Assembly (NCBI RefSeq): GCF_001705235.1
Contig: NZ_MCGV01000001.1
Span: 2,790,001 to 2,854,000 of the forward strand
DNA length: 64,000 bases
Direction: 5' to 3'
DNA from: Clostridium pasteurianum
Lineage (GTDB): Bacteria > Bacillota > Clostridia > Clostridiales > Clostridiaceae
Under the pieces are notes generated by a model. That model was not told where the DNA came from. It saw only the letters and a program-made list of their open reading frames with translations, and searched no databases. Below are positions 20,277 through 29,416 of the stretch, in pieces; position 1 is the first letter of the stretch; the number at the start of each line of letters is the position of its first letter. The position numbers were made by a program, and so were the translations under genes.

Positions 20277-21350
20277 ATGAAAGAATATAAAGTTGCAGTT
20301 ATACCTGGAGACGGTATAGGCGTTGATATAGTAGAAGAGGCAATGAAGGTACTAGATAAGGTCGGAGAAAAGTACGATACAAAATTTAATTTCACTAAGG
20401 TTAAAGCTGGAGGATGTGCAATTGATGCATGTGGAGAGCCTCTTCCAAAGGAAACTTTAGATGAATGTAAAAAATCAGATGCAGTACTTTTAGGTGCAGT
20501 TGGAGGACCTAAATGGGATAATCTTGCTGGAGATAAAAGACCTGAAAAAGCACTTATGGGTTTAAGAGGAGGACTTGGACTTTTTGCAAATTTGAGGCCT
20601 GCTAAGGTTTATGATGTTTTAAAGTCAGCTTCACCATTAAAACAGTCCATCATAGACAAAGGAGTAGACTTGCTTGTTGTCAGAGAACTTACAGGCGGAA
20701 TTTATTTTGGAAAAAGAGGTAGAGATGTTCAAGATGGAATAAATTCAGCTTATGATACTGAGAGATATAATGTAGAAGAAATCAAGAGAATAGCACATAC
20801 TGCATTTAAAGCAGCTATGAAGAGAAATAAAAAGGTTACATCTGTAGATAAGGCAAACATACTAGAATCATCAAGACTTTGGAGAGAAACTGTAACAGAA
20901 GTTGCAAAGGAATATCCAGAGGTTGAATTAAATTATCTTTATGTAGATAATGCAGCAATGCAGCTTGTACGTGATCCATCACAGTTTGATGTTATAGTAA
21001 CAAGTAATTTATTTGGAGATATTTTAACAGATGAAGCCTCTATGGTAACAGGTTCAATAGGAATGCTTCCATCTGCTAGTCTTAGAAATGACAGCTTTGG
21101 AATGTATGAGCCAATACATGGTTCTGCACCAGATATTGCTGGAAAAGATATAGCTAATCCTTTAGCTCAAATTCTTTCAGCAGCAATGATGCTTGAGTAT
21201 TCTTTTAACATGACTGAAGCAGCAAAAGATATAGAAAATGCTGTACAAAAAGTGTTAAATAAGGGCTACAGAACAGGAGATATATACACAGAGGGTACTA
21301 AAAAAGTTGGTACTAAGGAAATGGGAAAACTTGTTTTAGCAGAGATATAA
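20277..21350 (+). CDS. leuB: 3-isopropylmalate dehydrogenase
   Basis: NAD-dependent beta-decarboxylating dehydrogenase. In this operon it should convert 3-methylmalate to 2-oxobutyrate (isoleucine branch) and 3-isopropylmalate to 2-oxoisocaproate (leucine). Seen are [13 protein letters not shown] at the N-terminus, [13 protein letters not shown] near 100, [11 protein letters not shown] near 138, the metal site in [15 protein letters not shown] near 243, and [13 protein letters not shown] near 282. ATG 20277 has TTGGAGGG upstream; 357 aa is standard. Confidence 0.96.
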   Translation: MKEYKVAVIPGDGIGVDIVEEAMKVLDKVGEKYDTKFNFTKVKAGGCAIDACGEPLPKETLDECKKSDAVLLGAVGGPKWDNLAGDKRPEKALMGLRGGLGLFANLRPAKVYDVLKSASPLKQSIIDKGVDLLVVRELTGGIYFGKRGRDVQDGINSAYDTERYNVEEIKRIAHTAFKAAMKRNKKVTSVDKANILESSRLWRETVTEVAKEYPEVELNYLYVDNAAMQLVRDPSQFDVIVTSNLFGDILTDEASMVTGSIGMLPSASLRNDSFGMYEPIHGSAPDIAGKDIANPLAQILSAAMMLEYSFNMTEAAKDIENAVQKVLNKGYRTGDIYTEGTKKVGTKEMGKLVLAEI

Positions 21351-21379
21351 TAAATAAAATATGAAAAGGAGCGGTTTAG

Positions 21380-23038
21380 ATGAATTCTGATAAGGCAAAA
21401 GTAGGAGTTGAAAAGGCTCCTCATAGATCTCTTTTTAAAGCTTTAGGTTTTATAGATGAGGAAATGGATAGACCTCTTATAGGAATAGCCAATTCTTACA
21501 GCGAACTTATACCGGGGCATATGAATCTTGATAAAATAGTTAAAGCAGTAAAAGATGGAGTAAGAATGGCAGGCGGAATTCCTGTTGAGTTTGGAACTAT
21601 TGGAGTTTGTGATGGAATTTCAATGAACCACAAAGGAATGAGTTATTCCCTTCCATCAAGACAAATTATAGCAGACAGCGTTGAAATTGTGGCTAAAGCA
21701 CATGCACTTGATGGATTAGTACTTGTACCAAACTGTGATAAAATAGTTCCAGGAATGCTTATGGCAGCAGGAAGAGTTAATATACCTTCAATAGTAATAA
21801 GTGGAGGACCAATGCTTGCTGGAAAGACAAATGGCAAAACTACAGATTTAAGTTCTGTATTTGAAGCAGTTGGAGCAGTTTCATCAGGAAAAATGTCAAT
21901 GGAAGAACTGGCGGAGTTAGAAAGAACGGCCTGTCCAACTTGCGGATCATGTTCTGGAATGTTTACAGCAAATTCTATGAACTGCTTATCTGAAGTTTTA
22001 GGATTAGCACTTCCTTACAACGGAACAATTCCGGCTGTATTCTCAGAAAGAATAAGACTTGCTAAGAAAGCAGGTATGAGAATAGTTGATCTTGTTAAAA
22101 ATGGAATAAAACCTAGCGATATACTTACAGAGGATGCATTTATGAATGCAGTTGCAGTAGATATGGCATTAGGTGGTTCTACTAACTCACTTCTTCATTT
22201 GCCAGCAATAGCATATGAATGTGATGTAGATCTTAACTTTGATGAGATAAATGAGATAAGCGAAAAAGTTCCTGATGTATGCAAATTAAGCCCGGCAGGT
22301 CACCATCATGTAGAAGAATTACATATGGCTGGGGGAATACCTGCAGTTGTAAATGGACTGTTTAAGAAAGGTCTTTTACATAAGGATTGCATGACTGTCA
22401 CAGGAAAGACATTATATGAAAATGTAAAGGATGCTGAAATTAAAAACAGTGATGTTATAAGAATGGATCATCCATACAGTACTACAGGGGGACTTGCAAT
22501 ATTAAGAGGAAATTTAGCTCCAGATGGTGCTGTTGTTAAGAAAGCAGCAGTTGCACCTGAAATGATGCATCATAAAGGCCCAGCTAGAGTATTTAATAGT
22601 GAAGAAGAAGTATCAGCTGCTATCCTTGGAGGAAAGATAAACAAGGGTGACGTTGTAGTTATAAGATACGAAGGACCTAAAGGTGGACCTGGAATGAAGG
22701 AAATGTTATCTCCAACAGCATCTCTTGCAGGTATGGGATTAGATAAGAGTGTTGCACTTATAACAGACGGAAGATTTTCAGGAGCTACAAGAGGAGCATC
22801 AATAGGTCATGTATCTCCAGAAGCAGCTGAAGGTGGCCCAATTGGATTAGTTCAAGAGGGAGACATGATTGAAATAGATATAGAAAAGAAAACTATCAAT
22901 GTACTAGTACCAGAAGACGAGTTTAAAAATAGAAAGCCAGAAAAAGTTGAAAAGCCTGTAAAGGGATATTTAAATACCTATAGACAGGGCGTATCATCAG
23001 CTTGTACGGGGGCTGTTTTTCATAGTACAAAGGAGTGA
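21380..23038 (+). CDS. ilvD: Dihydroxy-acid dehydratase
   Basis: Iron-sulfur dehydratase producing the 2-oxo acids that precede valine and isoleucine. Cluster cysteines appear in [12 protein letters not shown] near 115 and [19 protein letters not shown] near 190; [20 protein letters not shown] is near 470. Its 552 aa length is normal. ATG 21380 follows AAAAGGAGCGG. The end overlaps the ilvB ribosome binding site by design of the operon. Confidence 0.96.
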   Translation: MNSDKAKVGVEKAPHRSLFKALGFIDEEMDRPLIGIANSYSELIPGHMNLDKIVKAVKDGVRMAGGIPVEFGTIGVCDGISMNHKGMSYSLPSRQIIADSVEIVAKAHALDGLVLVPNCDKIVPGMLMAAGRVNIPSIVISGGPMLAGKTNGKTTDLSSVFEAVGAVSSGKMSMEELAELERTACPTCGSCSGMFTANSMNCLSEVLGLALPYNGTIPAVFSERIRLAKKAGMRIVDLVKNGIKPSDILTEDAFMNAVAVDMALGGSTNSLLHLPAIAYECDVDLNFDEINEISEKVPDVCKLSPAGHHHVEELHMAGGIPAVVNGLFKKGLLHKDCMTVTGKTLYENVKDAEIKNSDVIRMDHPYSTTGGLAILRGNLAPDGAVVKKAAVAPEMMHHKGPARVFNSEEEVSAAILGGKINKGDVVVIRYEGPKGGPGMKEMLSPTASLAGMGLDKSVALITDGRFSGATRGASIGHVSPEAAEGGPIGLVQEGDMIEIDIEKKTINVLVPEDEFKNRKPEKVEKPVKGYLNTYRQGVSSACTGAVFHSTKE

Positions 23039-23043
23039 TAAAA

Positions 23044-24708
23044 TTGAAATATAACGGTTCCAGAATTATACTTGAATGTTTGAAAGAACAAGGTGTGGAT
23101 ACTATTTTTGGGTATCCAGGAGGAGCAGTTTTAAATATTTTTGATGCTCTATACTCATTTTCAGATATAAAATGTGTACTTACATCTCATGAACAGGGAG
23201 CATCACATGCAGCAGATGGCTATGCAAGGGCAACAGGAAAAGTTGGAGTATGTCTTTCAACCTCTGGCCCAGGTGCTACAAATCTTGTTACTGGAATTGC
23301 AACTGCGTATATGGATTCAGTCCCTATGGTAGCTATAACAGGTCAGGTTGGTAATTCTTTAATAGGAAAGGATTCATTTCAAGAGGTTGATATAACAGAT
23401 ATTACAATGCCAATAACTAAGCATAACTTTATAGTTAGAAAAGTTGAAGATATGGCAGATACTATAAGAAAGGCATTTTATATAGCTAAAAGTGGAAGAC
23501 CGGGTCCTGTTTTAATTGATGTGCCTAAGGATGTAACGGCTGCAGAATGTGAATATGAACCTATTAAACCTGAAGAAATTAAAAAATCTCAGGTAAATGA
23601 CAAAGAAATAGATAGTGCAGTTAAGCTTATTAATGAAAGCAAAAAGCCAGTAATTATGGTTGGCGGCGGCTGTAATATATCAAATTGTCAAGCAGAGCTT
23701 AAAAAGTTTCAAGAAAGACTTAAATGTCCCGTTTGTTCAACAATGATGGGACTTGGCAGCTTTAGTGGTAAGGATGAGATGTTCACAGGTATGGTTGGAA
23801 TGCATGGAACAGCAGCATCTAATAAAAGTATATGTGAGAGCGATTTATTAATAGCAATTGGCTGTAGATTTAGTGATAGGGTTACAAGTAATGCCAATAC
23901 TTTTGCTAAGAATGCCAAAATACTTCATATAGATATTGATGAAGCGGAAATCTCCAAAAACATTAAAGCTGATGAATGGATTATTGGAGATGTAGAGAGT
24001 GTACTTCTAAAATTAAATGCGAAATTAGAGGAAAGACAAAATAGTGATTGGACAAATCATGCCTTGTCTCTTATAGGGAAGGATAATTCAAAGACTGTGA
24101 AAATAGATGCCAATGCAGCTGTAAATCCTGTATATGTAATTAAAAAGTTATATGAGCTTACGGATGGAGATGCAGTTATAACAACAGAGGTTGGACAAAA
24201 TCAAATATGGGCAACTCAAGGTTATGTTTATACTAAACCTAGAACTTTTCTAACATCAGGCGGTCTTGGAACTATGGGATATGGCTTTGGTGCAGCAATA
24301 GGTGCTAGCGTTGGAAAAGATAAAATGACTTTTGATATTGCAGGGGATGGAAGCTTTAGAATGAATATAAATGAGCTTGCAACAGCTGTTAGATATAATT
24401 TGCCTGTAAAGATAATTTTGCTTAATAATAGTGTTCTTGGAATGGTAAGACAGTGGCAGAATTTATTTTATGGTAAGAGATATTCCAGTACAACACTTGA
24501 AAGAGATACTAATTTTGTGAAAATAGCTGAAGGATATGGTGCATTTGCTATAAAGGTTGATACAAATGCTGGAGTTGAAGATGCTCTTAAAAAGGCTATT
24601 GATCATGACGGACCAGTTGTAGTTGATTTTACAGTAGATGAGGATCAGATGGCAACACCTATAGTTCCTCCTGGTGCCAATATCGAGAATATGGTTGTAC
24701 TTGATTAA
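23044..24708 (+). CDS. ilvB: Acetolactate synthase large (catalytic) subunit
   Basis: Thiamine-diphosphate enzyme forming acetolactate or acetohydroxybutyrate. The catalytic Glu lies in CVLTSHEQGASHAADGYAR near 50; the TPP/Mg site is GDGSFRMNINELATA near 440 to NN at about 465. TTG 23044 is chosen because AAGGAG at 23029-23034 is 9 bp away; GTG 23035 is too close. The length is then 554 aa. It is last in the operon and needs IlvN, encoded 7 kb upstream, for regulation. Confidence 0.95.
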   Translation: MKYNGSRIILECLKEQGVDTIFGYPGGAVLNIFDALYSFSDIKCVLTSHEQGASHAADGYARATGKVGVCLSTSGPGATNLVTGIATAYMDSVPMVAITGQVGNSLIGKDSFQEVDITDITMPITKHNFIVRKVEDMADTIRKAFYIAKSGRPGPVLIDVPKDVTAAECEYEPIKPEEIKKSQVNDKEIDSAVKLINESKKPVIMVGGGCNISNCQAELKKFQERLKCPVCSTMMGLGSFSGKDEMFTGMVGMHGTAASNKSICESDLLIAIGCRFSDRVTSNANTFAKNAKILHIDIDEAEISKNIKADEWIIGDVESVLLKLNAKLEERQNSDWTNHALSLIGKDNSKTVKIDANAAVNPVYVIKKLYELTDGDAVITTEVGQNQIWATQGYVYTKPRTFLTSGGLGTMGYGFGAAIGASVGKDKMTFDIAGDGSFRMNINELATAVRYNLPVKIILLNNSVLGMVRQWQNLFYGKRYSSTTLERDTNFVKIAEGYGAFAIKVDTNAGVEDALKKAIDHDGPVVVDFTVDEDQMATPIVPPGANIENMVVLD

Positions 24709-24729
24709 AAAACACATACATTAATGTAG

Positions 24730-24770
24730 AAACTCAGAGCTGTAGGTAAAATAAAACTCTGAGTTTTTTA
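24730..24770 (+). terminator. Terminator of the cimA-ilvB operon
   Basis: AAACTCAGAG at 24730-24739 pairs with CTCTGAGTTT at 24757-24766, followed by a T-rich tract. Convergent with larD. Confidence 0.88.
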
Positions 24771-24800
24771 TTTTTAATTTTGTTGAAAGGGCTTGTAATG

Positions 24801-25511
24801 TTATATGCCAAAATAGCAACGTACAAATAATGCAGCTAATGAAGCACCAACAAAAGGTGCAATGCCAGGTATTAGCAATCCATATTGCCAATCGTTATTG
24901 GCTTTATTTTTTATCGGTAGTATTTGAAATGCAAGTCTAGGTCCTAAATCACGAGCTTGGTTCATTGCGAATCCTGTAGGTCCACCTAATGCCATACCAA
25001 TTGCCCAGACCAAAAGACCAACACCTATTGGAAGCATGCTTTTAGCATTTGTCGCTATACCCAAAATACTAGTTATAAATATGAAGGTTGCAAACATTTC
25101 TACAAAAAAGTTTTTTGGCAAGTTACGGATAACTGGATTGGTTGAAAAGATATTTCTTATAGCAATTGGATCTACTTCATTTTCACTGGCTTTAAAGTGA
25201 TCAGCATACATTACGTATATAATTAATGAAGCAGTGAAGGCACCTAAAAATTCTGCTATACAATAAGGTACAAAATAAGACCAGGGAATCATTCCAAGTA
25301 TACTTTGAGCTAAAGCCATAGCAGGATTAATGCATACACCTCCAAAAACAAATAAAGAAACTGAAATTCCAAAGGCCCACGTTGTAATGGCAAATAGATG
25401 ACCACTTCCACGGTATTTAGTATTTTTTAGTACTTCATCACAGTGTACACCGACACCGAATAAAATCATAAATCCGGTACCTAAAAATTCGGCGATTAAA
25501 TGATTAAACAT
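24801..25511 (-). CDS. larD: MIP-family channel, LarD-like lactate/glycerol facilitator
   Basis: Aquaglyceroporin-type channel in the membrane, 236 aa with six predicted helices. The first pore motif is NPA (GGVCINPAMALAQ, near residue 63). The second is NQA instead of NPA (GFAMNQARDLGPR, near 187), still followed by the Arg-Asp of glycerol facilitators. It lies downstream of larA on the same strand (58 bp gap), matching the lactate channel LarD of Lactobacillus lar operons. The lactate role is inferred from the neighbours. ATG 25511 follows AGGAGG. Confidence 0.82.
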   Translation of the reverse strand: MFNHLIAEFLGTGFMILFGVGVHCDEVLKNTKYRGSGHLFAITTWAFGISVSLFVFGGVCINPAMALAQSILGMIPWSYFVPYCIAEFLGAFTASLIIYVMYADHFKASENEVDPIAIRNIFSTNPVIRNLPKNFFVEMFATFIFITSILGIATNAKSMLPIGVGLLVWAIGMALGGPTGFAMNQARDLGPRLAFQILPIKNKANNDWQYGLLIPGIAPFVGASLAALFVRCYFGI

Positions 25512-25569
25512 ATGTATTATTCCTCCTGTTGTGTTCTATATAATTTTTCATTTGTTTTAGTACGCTATA

Positions 25570-26844
25570 CTATTTAACGATAACGCTTAGACCATCAGGT
25601 ATTACTGCAACCTTTGCATCCTTCCCTTTTAGCTCGAATGCACGTTTTAGCGCTTCATCAATAGTTTTTGCAATTTCCATGTGCAAATTAGTTACTAATG
25701 AGGGATCTATTAAATCGGAAACCATAATAACTTTATGATGTACTAAAATTCTAGCTAAAATTTGTGATGTCCATTGTTCTGGTAAAGTTTTTAATCTGGG
25801 AGTTTCTGCTGCTAAGTCTAAAAATTCTTTTGGATCCTTTACGTTAGCTAAGTTGTCGTAAAAATCTTGACCACCATGACCGTCTATGCAGCCAGCAACC
25901 ATAATAATAATTCCACCATCATTTAATGTTGCTTCGGCAGCTGTCATGCCTTTAACTGCTTGATAAATATTTTGATCAAGAGGATATCCACCGTTTGTAG
26001 ATATAGCTATATCGCAATCAACTTTATTTACACAAGCTAAACTATTTACAAATTCGCAGCCTGCTGAATGAGCTTTTTCTAAATCACCGGCAAAGGATCC
26101 AATGATTTTATGCTCACCATTTAATACGACATTGATGATGAAAGCTAATTTGGCGGTTTTTGCTGCGTAAAGCATATCTTGATGAACTAGATTATGGCAT
26201 AAGTTTCCGGTTCGAGAGCCTTTATCACTTATAAATTCTCCGCTGTGGTTTGCCATAATTGTCTTATATGAAGCAATACCAGGTAATACTGATTTTCTGC
26301 CGCCAGAAAATCCAGCAAAGAAATGTGCTTCTATAAATCCCTCTGCTAAAAGTAAATCAGCTTCAGCAGCAATTTTATTTATTATACATTCTCCGCCGCT
26401 TGGCAGAGTTCCTATTTTTTTCATAGCTGAATCATCTTTAGAATCATGCATTACTATTTCTTCGTTATTTACAATTTCTTCTCCGTATTTGCCTATCAAT
26501 TCTTCCTTTGTGCTTGGTCTATGAAAGCCTGTAGCAACTAGAATGCGGATACGTGCATTAGGTGCTGCACTGCGGATTCTTCTTAATAAAATAGGCGTAA
26601 TAATGTGTGAAGGGACTGGTCTAGTGTGATCACTGCTAATTATAACTATATTTTTTTTGCCTTTTGCTAATTCTTCTAGACGTGGTCCACCAAGTACATT
26701 ATCTAGTGATTTTTCAACAACTTCTCTTTCTTCTTCATCACATTTGTAATTATCTTGTTTTGATTCTAATAAACCAGCAAAATTATTTTCATTTAATTCA
26801 AGATTAATGGTTTTTGAATTATAAGGTAATTTGAAATTTGGCAT
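25570..26844 (-). CDS. larA: Nickel-dependent lactate racemase LarA
   Basis: Interconverts L- and D-lactate using the covalently bound nickel-pincer nucleotide. Family motifs are SSDHTRPVPSH near 73, ATGFHRPST near 106, and EAHFFAGFSGGRKSVLPG near 170, containing the nickel-ligand His and the cofactor-binding Lys; ANHSG supplies another His. The 424 aa length is normal. I start at ATG 26844 because GGAG lies 9 bp upstream; the ATG 9 bases earlier overlaps that site. It is divergent from the larR-like gene and followed by larD. Related LarA-type enzymes act on other 2-hydroxy acids, but the full lar set argues for lactate. Confidence 0.92.
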   Translation of the reverse strand: MPNFKLPYNSKTINLELNENNFAGLLESKQDNYKCDEEEREVVEKSLDNVLGGPRLEELAKGKKNIVIISSDHTRPVPSHIITPILLRRIRSAAPNARIRILVATGFHRPSTKEELIGKYGEEIVNNEEIVMHDSKDDSAMKKIGTLPSGGECIINKIAAEADLLLAEGFIEAHFFAGFSGGRKSVLPGIASYKTIMANHSGEFISDKGSRTGNLCHNLVHQDMLYAAKTAKLAFIINVVLNGEHKIIGSFAGDLEKAHSAGCEFVNSLACVNKVDCDIAISTNGGYPLDQNIYQAVKGMTAAEATLNDGGIIIMVAGCIDGHGGQDFYDNLANVKDPKEFLDLAAETPRLKTLPEQWTSQILARILVHHKVIMVSDLIDPSLVTNLHMEIAKTIDEALKRAFELKGKDAKVAVIPDGLSVIVK

Positions 26845-26913
26845 AATATACATCTCCTTTTTTTTTATATTAGCTAGTGTAAATCAAAATTTAATATGGT
26901 AAAATATCATATG

Positions 26914-26933
26914 TTGTTAACAAATGCTAACAA
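26914..26933. promoter_or_regulatory. Palindromic operator candidate between larA and larR
   Basis: TTGTTA-N8-TAACAA, a perfect 6+6 inverted repeat in the divergent larA/larR gap. The spacing suits a dimeric Crp/Fnr-type regulator. The match to known Lar boxes is not tested. Confidence 0.5.
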
Positions 26934-26992
26934 GTACACATTTCTGAATTCTTTTATAAATGATTAATATAGTTATCTGGGGGGATTTATAC

Positions 26993-27649
26993 GTGGATTC
27001 AAATTTTTTAATAAATTTTTTAGAAATGTATAATGCACAGGTCATTACAAAAAAACATCATACGTATCTTACATATTATGGGCTGGAACAGCAATATACG
27101 TATGTGTTAAAAGAGGGAATAATTAAAACGAGTATTATTTTAAAGGATGGACGTGAATTCAATATTTCTTATATCAACACACCTAATATTATTTCTTTAT
27201 TGAGAGATGAAGTTAGTGAGTACACATCTTCACCATTTAATGTGCGAGTTGAATCTAAAGAAGCAGTTTTTTATAAAATTCCAAGAGTTACATTTTGGAA
27301 ATATGTGCATGACAGTACAGAATTACAGGAATATATAAATAATTATTACAGAAATGAGTTATCAAACAGTATACAAAAAAGGCAAATCACGACTATGAAT
27401 AGTAAAAAGGGGGCGGTTTGTGCTTTTTTATATAAATTAATAGATATGTTTGGGAAAAAAGACGGAGAAGGGTATCTAATAGATTTTCCAATAACCAATG
27501 AAGATATAGGAGGATTTTGTGGAATTTCAACCAGAAGCAGTGTAAATCGTATACTTCATGAGTTGAAAAAAGAAAAGATCATTGATATTGACAATGATAT
27601 AATACGTATATTGGATGTGGATTATTTATTTGGTTTTGTTTTAAATTGA
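26993..27649 (+). CDS. larR: Crp/Fnr-family regulator, LarR-like
   Basis: Probable activator of the lar genes responding to lactate. The N-terminal ~120 residues fit a cyclic-nucleotide-type beta-roll sensor (YVLKEGIIKTSIILKDG), and the C-terminal part carries a winged helix (TNEDIGGFCGISTRSSVNRI) with no iron-sulfur cysteine cluster. GTG 26993 follows GGGGGGA; the upstream in-frame ATG at 26960 lacks a site. Length 218 aa. Divergent position next to larA, with a palindrome between, supports the role. Sequence likeness alone gives only the family. Confidence 0.75.
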   Translation: MDSNFLINFLEMYNAQVITKKHHTYLTYYGLEQQYTYVLKEGIIKTSIILKDGREFNISYINTPNIISLLRDEVSEYTSSPFNVRVESKEAVFYKIPRVTFWKYVHDSTELQEYINNYYRNELSNSIQKRQITTMNSKKGAVCAFLYKLIDMFGKKDGEGYLIDFPITNEDIGGFCGISTRSSVNRILHELKKEKIIDIDNDIIRILDVDYLFGFVLN

Positions 27650-27652
27650 TAT

Positions 27653-27701
27653 TAGTTGCATTAAAGTTATTCACATTATGTTGATAACTTTAATGCAGCT
27701 A
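27653..27701. terminator. Bidirectional terminator hairpin
   Basis: An 18-bp stem (TAGTTGCATTAAAGTTAT against ATAACTTTAATGCAGCTA, one G-U) with a 13-nt loop, between the convergent larR-like and DUF3842 genes. T-rich sequence follows on the forward side. Confidence 0.8.
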
Positions 27702-27756
27702 GTGGATATTTATTTTATATTTTATTGTTGAAGTTAATAGTCTAACGGGTTAAGCA

Positions 27757-28176
27757 TCATAAAATGCTTCTTTTTATATCTAATATTATTTCATCAATCA
27801 TGTCTTTTATTTTAAAATCGGTTGTACCAGGTATGTATATACCACATTTTCTAAGTGGAATTATATATTTGGTGCATTCTAAACAAAATAAGGTTTTAGA
27901 AATAAGAGGAGTTATTTCACCATGTATGCCATTAGAGCAAATAGCTCCTATAGGGCCTATCAGGCAGTCAATTTTATTTTCTTTGCAAAATGAACAAATT
28001 GGTTTTTCGCCACTTATTCCAATATTTGCACCACATTTTAGCATATTGCTAGCAGCTGTAGAGTTTGTGCCTAGTGCGATAATATGCATATAGCTTTTAT
28101 CAATCGACTTTAATAATTTTTTTATTATTGCTTGTCCCAATCCTGCACCTTGAGCATCTATTACGACAATATTCAT
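27757..28176 (-). CDS. DUF3842 family protein
   Basis: Unknown function, 139 aa. It begins MNIVVIDAQGAGLGQAIIKKL, a Rossmann-like glycine-rich nucleotide-binding start, and continues IIALGTNSTAASNMLKCGA and LIGPIGAICSNGIHGEITP, the pattern I associate with DUF3842. Cysteines are frequent (CSFC, CLEC). ATG 28176 is spaced from AGGAGG; the ATG at 28185 abuts the site. It lies 18 bp downstream of larE on the same transcript, so a role near cofactor sulfur or nickel handling is possible but unproven. Confidence 0.8.
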   Translation of the reverse strand: MNIVVIDAQGAGLGQAIIKKLLKSIDKSYMHIIALGTNSTAASNMLKCGANIGISGEKPICSFCKENKIDCLIGPIGAICSNGIHGEITPLISKTLFCLECTKYIIPLRKCGIYIPGTTDFKIKDMIDEIILDIKRSIL

Positions 28177-28194
28177 GGTAATCATCCTCCTAAA

Positions 28195-29007
28195 TTAATT
28201 ATTATCTAAAGTTTTATTCATGTTTCCAGATATATATCCACCAAGGTCAAGGGTTACATAAAGAAAGCCAATTTCTTTTAATTTTTTGTTTACTTCCATG
28301 ATTATTTTTGAATTTAAAAAGTTTTCCATCTCATCTGGAGAAATTTCTATTCTAGCTATTGTATCATGACATCTTACCCTCAATTGTTTAAAACCAAGAT
28401 CTAAAAGAAAAGTTTCTGCTCTGTCAATCATATTTAATTTTTCTTTTGTAATTTTATTGCCGTAAGGGAATCTTGATGATAAACATGCAAAGGAAGGCTT
28501 GTTCCACGTAGGAAGATCGAGCTTTTTAGATAGAGTACGTATATCGTCTTTTGTTAAACCGGCTTCTTTTAAAGGACTTGTAATTCCTAATTCTTCTGCT
28601 GCTTTCATACCAGGTCTATAATCATTCATATCATCAGAATTAGATCCGTCAAGTACATACTTAGTTCCAAAATTATCAGCTTCTTTTTTTAATTTAGTGA
28701 ATAGCTCTTTTTTGCAGTAGTAACATCTATTTTTAGGGTTGCTTACATATCCTTTTATATCAAGTTCCTCGGATATGATCGTTTTATGTTTTGCACCAAT
28801 TTCTTGTGCATATTTAACAGCTTCTTTAAATTCCCTTTCAGGATATGTTGAAGATTTAGCTGTTACTGCAATGACATTATCTTTAAGAACATCATGTGCC
28901 ACTTTTAATAAAAAGGTGCTGTCTACTCCTCCTGAATATGCGATTAAGGCACTTTGCATATTTTTTAAAATATTTTTTAGATTTTCGTATTTCTCTTGAA
29001 GTTCCAT
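28195..29007 (-). CDS. larE: ATP-dependent sacrificial sulfur transferase LarE
   Basis: Adenylates and thiolates the carboxylates of the pyridinium mononucleotide made by LarB, giving the dithiocarboxylate that becomes the nickel pincer. The PP-loop SGGVDST is near residue 25, RCYYCKK near 90, and the conserved Cys in KPSFACLSSRFPYG near 178 corresponds to the usual sulfur-donor position. The 270 aa length is normal. ATG 29007 follows GGAGG. It is divergent from the nickel transporter genes. Confidence 0.93.
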   Translation of the reverse strand: MELQEKYENLKNILKNMQSALIAYSGGVDSTFLLKVAHDVLKDNVIAVTAKSSTYPEREFKEAVKYAQEIGAKHKTIISEELDIKGYVSNPKNRCYYCKKELFTKLKKEADNFGTKYVLDGSNSDDMNDYRPGMKAAEELGITSPLKEAGLTKDDIRTLSKKLDLPTWNKPSFACLSSRFPYGNKITKEKLNMIDRAETFLLDLGFKQLRVRCHDTIARIEISPDEMENFLNSKIIMEVNKKLKEIGFLYVTLDLGGYISGNMNKTLDNN

Positions 29008-29271
29008 ATGTAATCCTCCATTTTCATTGGTTTAGGATTTTTAACTCTAGTCTTAACTTACATGTGGCATATTACATGCTTTTAAGTCGATATTTTAAAA
29101 TAAATATAAGTTAAAAACTTGATATAAAAACTCTATAGTTGATTTGCAATTTAATATAAATCAATATTGTGATAATGTCAATTTTATAATTTATAAATTT
29201 TTATCAAATTTAATTTTTATATATTGTGAATTAAAATTAATAAAAAAATGCATATTTACAAAAGAAAAATT

Positions 29272-29400
29272 GTATGCTAGTATAAGCGTGTGCTACGAGA
29301 GCATATAATTATTTGCAAATTTAATATTTTAAGTCATTAATGTAAGCCACGAAGGTTGATATTGTTTTAACTATCAATTTTTATGACTTTTTTTGTTTTT
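29272..29400 (+). promoter_or_regulatory. Structured leader with terminator before the nickel importer (uncharacterised)
   Basis: In the 409-bp larE/nikMN gap, AAGTCAT (29331-29337) pairs with ATGACTT (29383-29389), immediately followed by TTTTTGTTTTT: an intrinsic terminator 12 bp before the ribosome binding site. An inner TTGATA/TATCAA hairpin lies within. Upstream, TATGCT/AGCATA encloses a TGCT-ACGAG-AGCA hairpin. This suggests attenuation, but I cannot match it to a known riboswitch class. Confidence 0.5.
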
Positions 29401-29416
29401 AAGGAGGTTTAATATA

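Noticed and set aside
27764-28093. Forward open frame opposite the DUF3842 gene
   Set aside because: No ribosome binding site; the reverse frame has a good one and a recognisable family.
29290-29360. Guanidine-II (mini-ykkC) riboswitch, because of two ACGAR loops
   Set aside because: The loops have five bases, the second stem is only about three pairs, and the downstream genes are nickel transport, not guanidine export or degradation.
29331-29400. Cobalamin riboswitch, because CbiM-like genes follow and GCCAC is present
   Set aside because: The B12-box and other conserved blocks are not visible, and the leader is too short; the lar context favours nickel.
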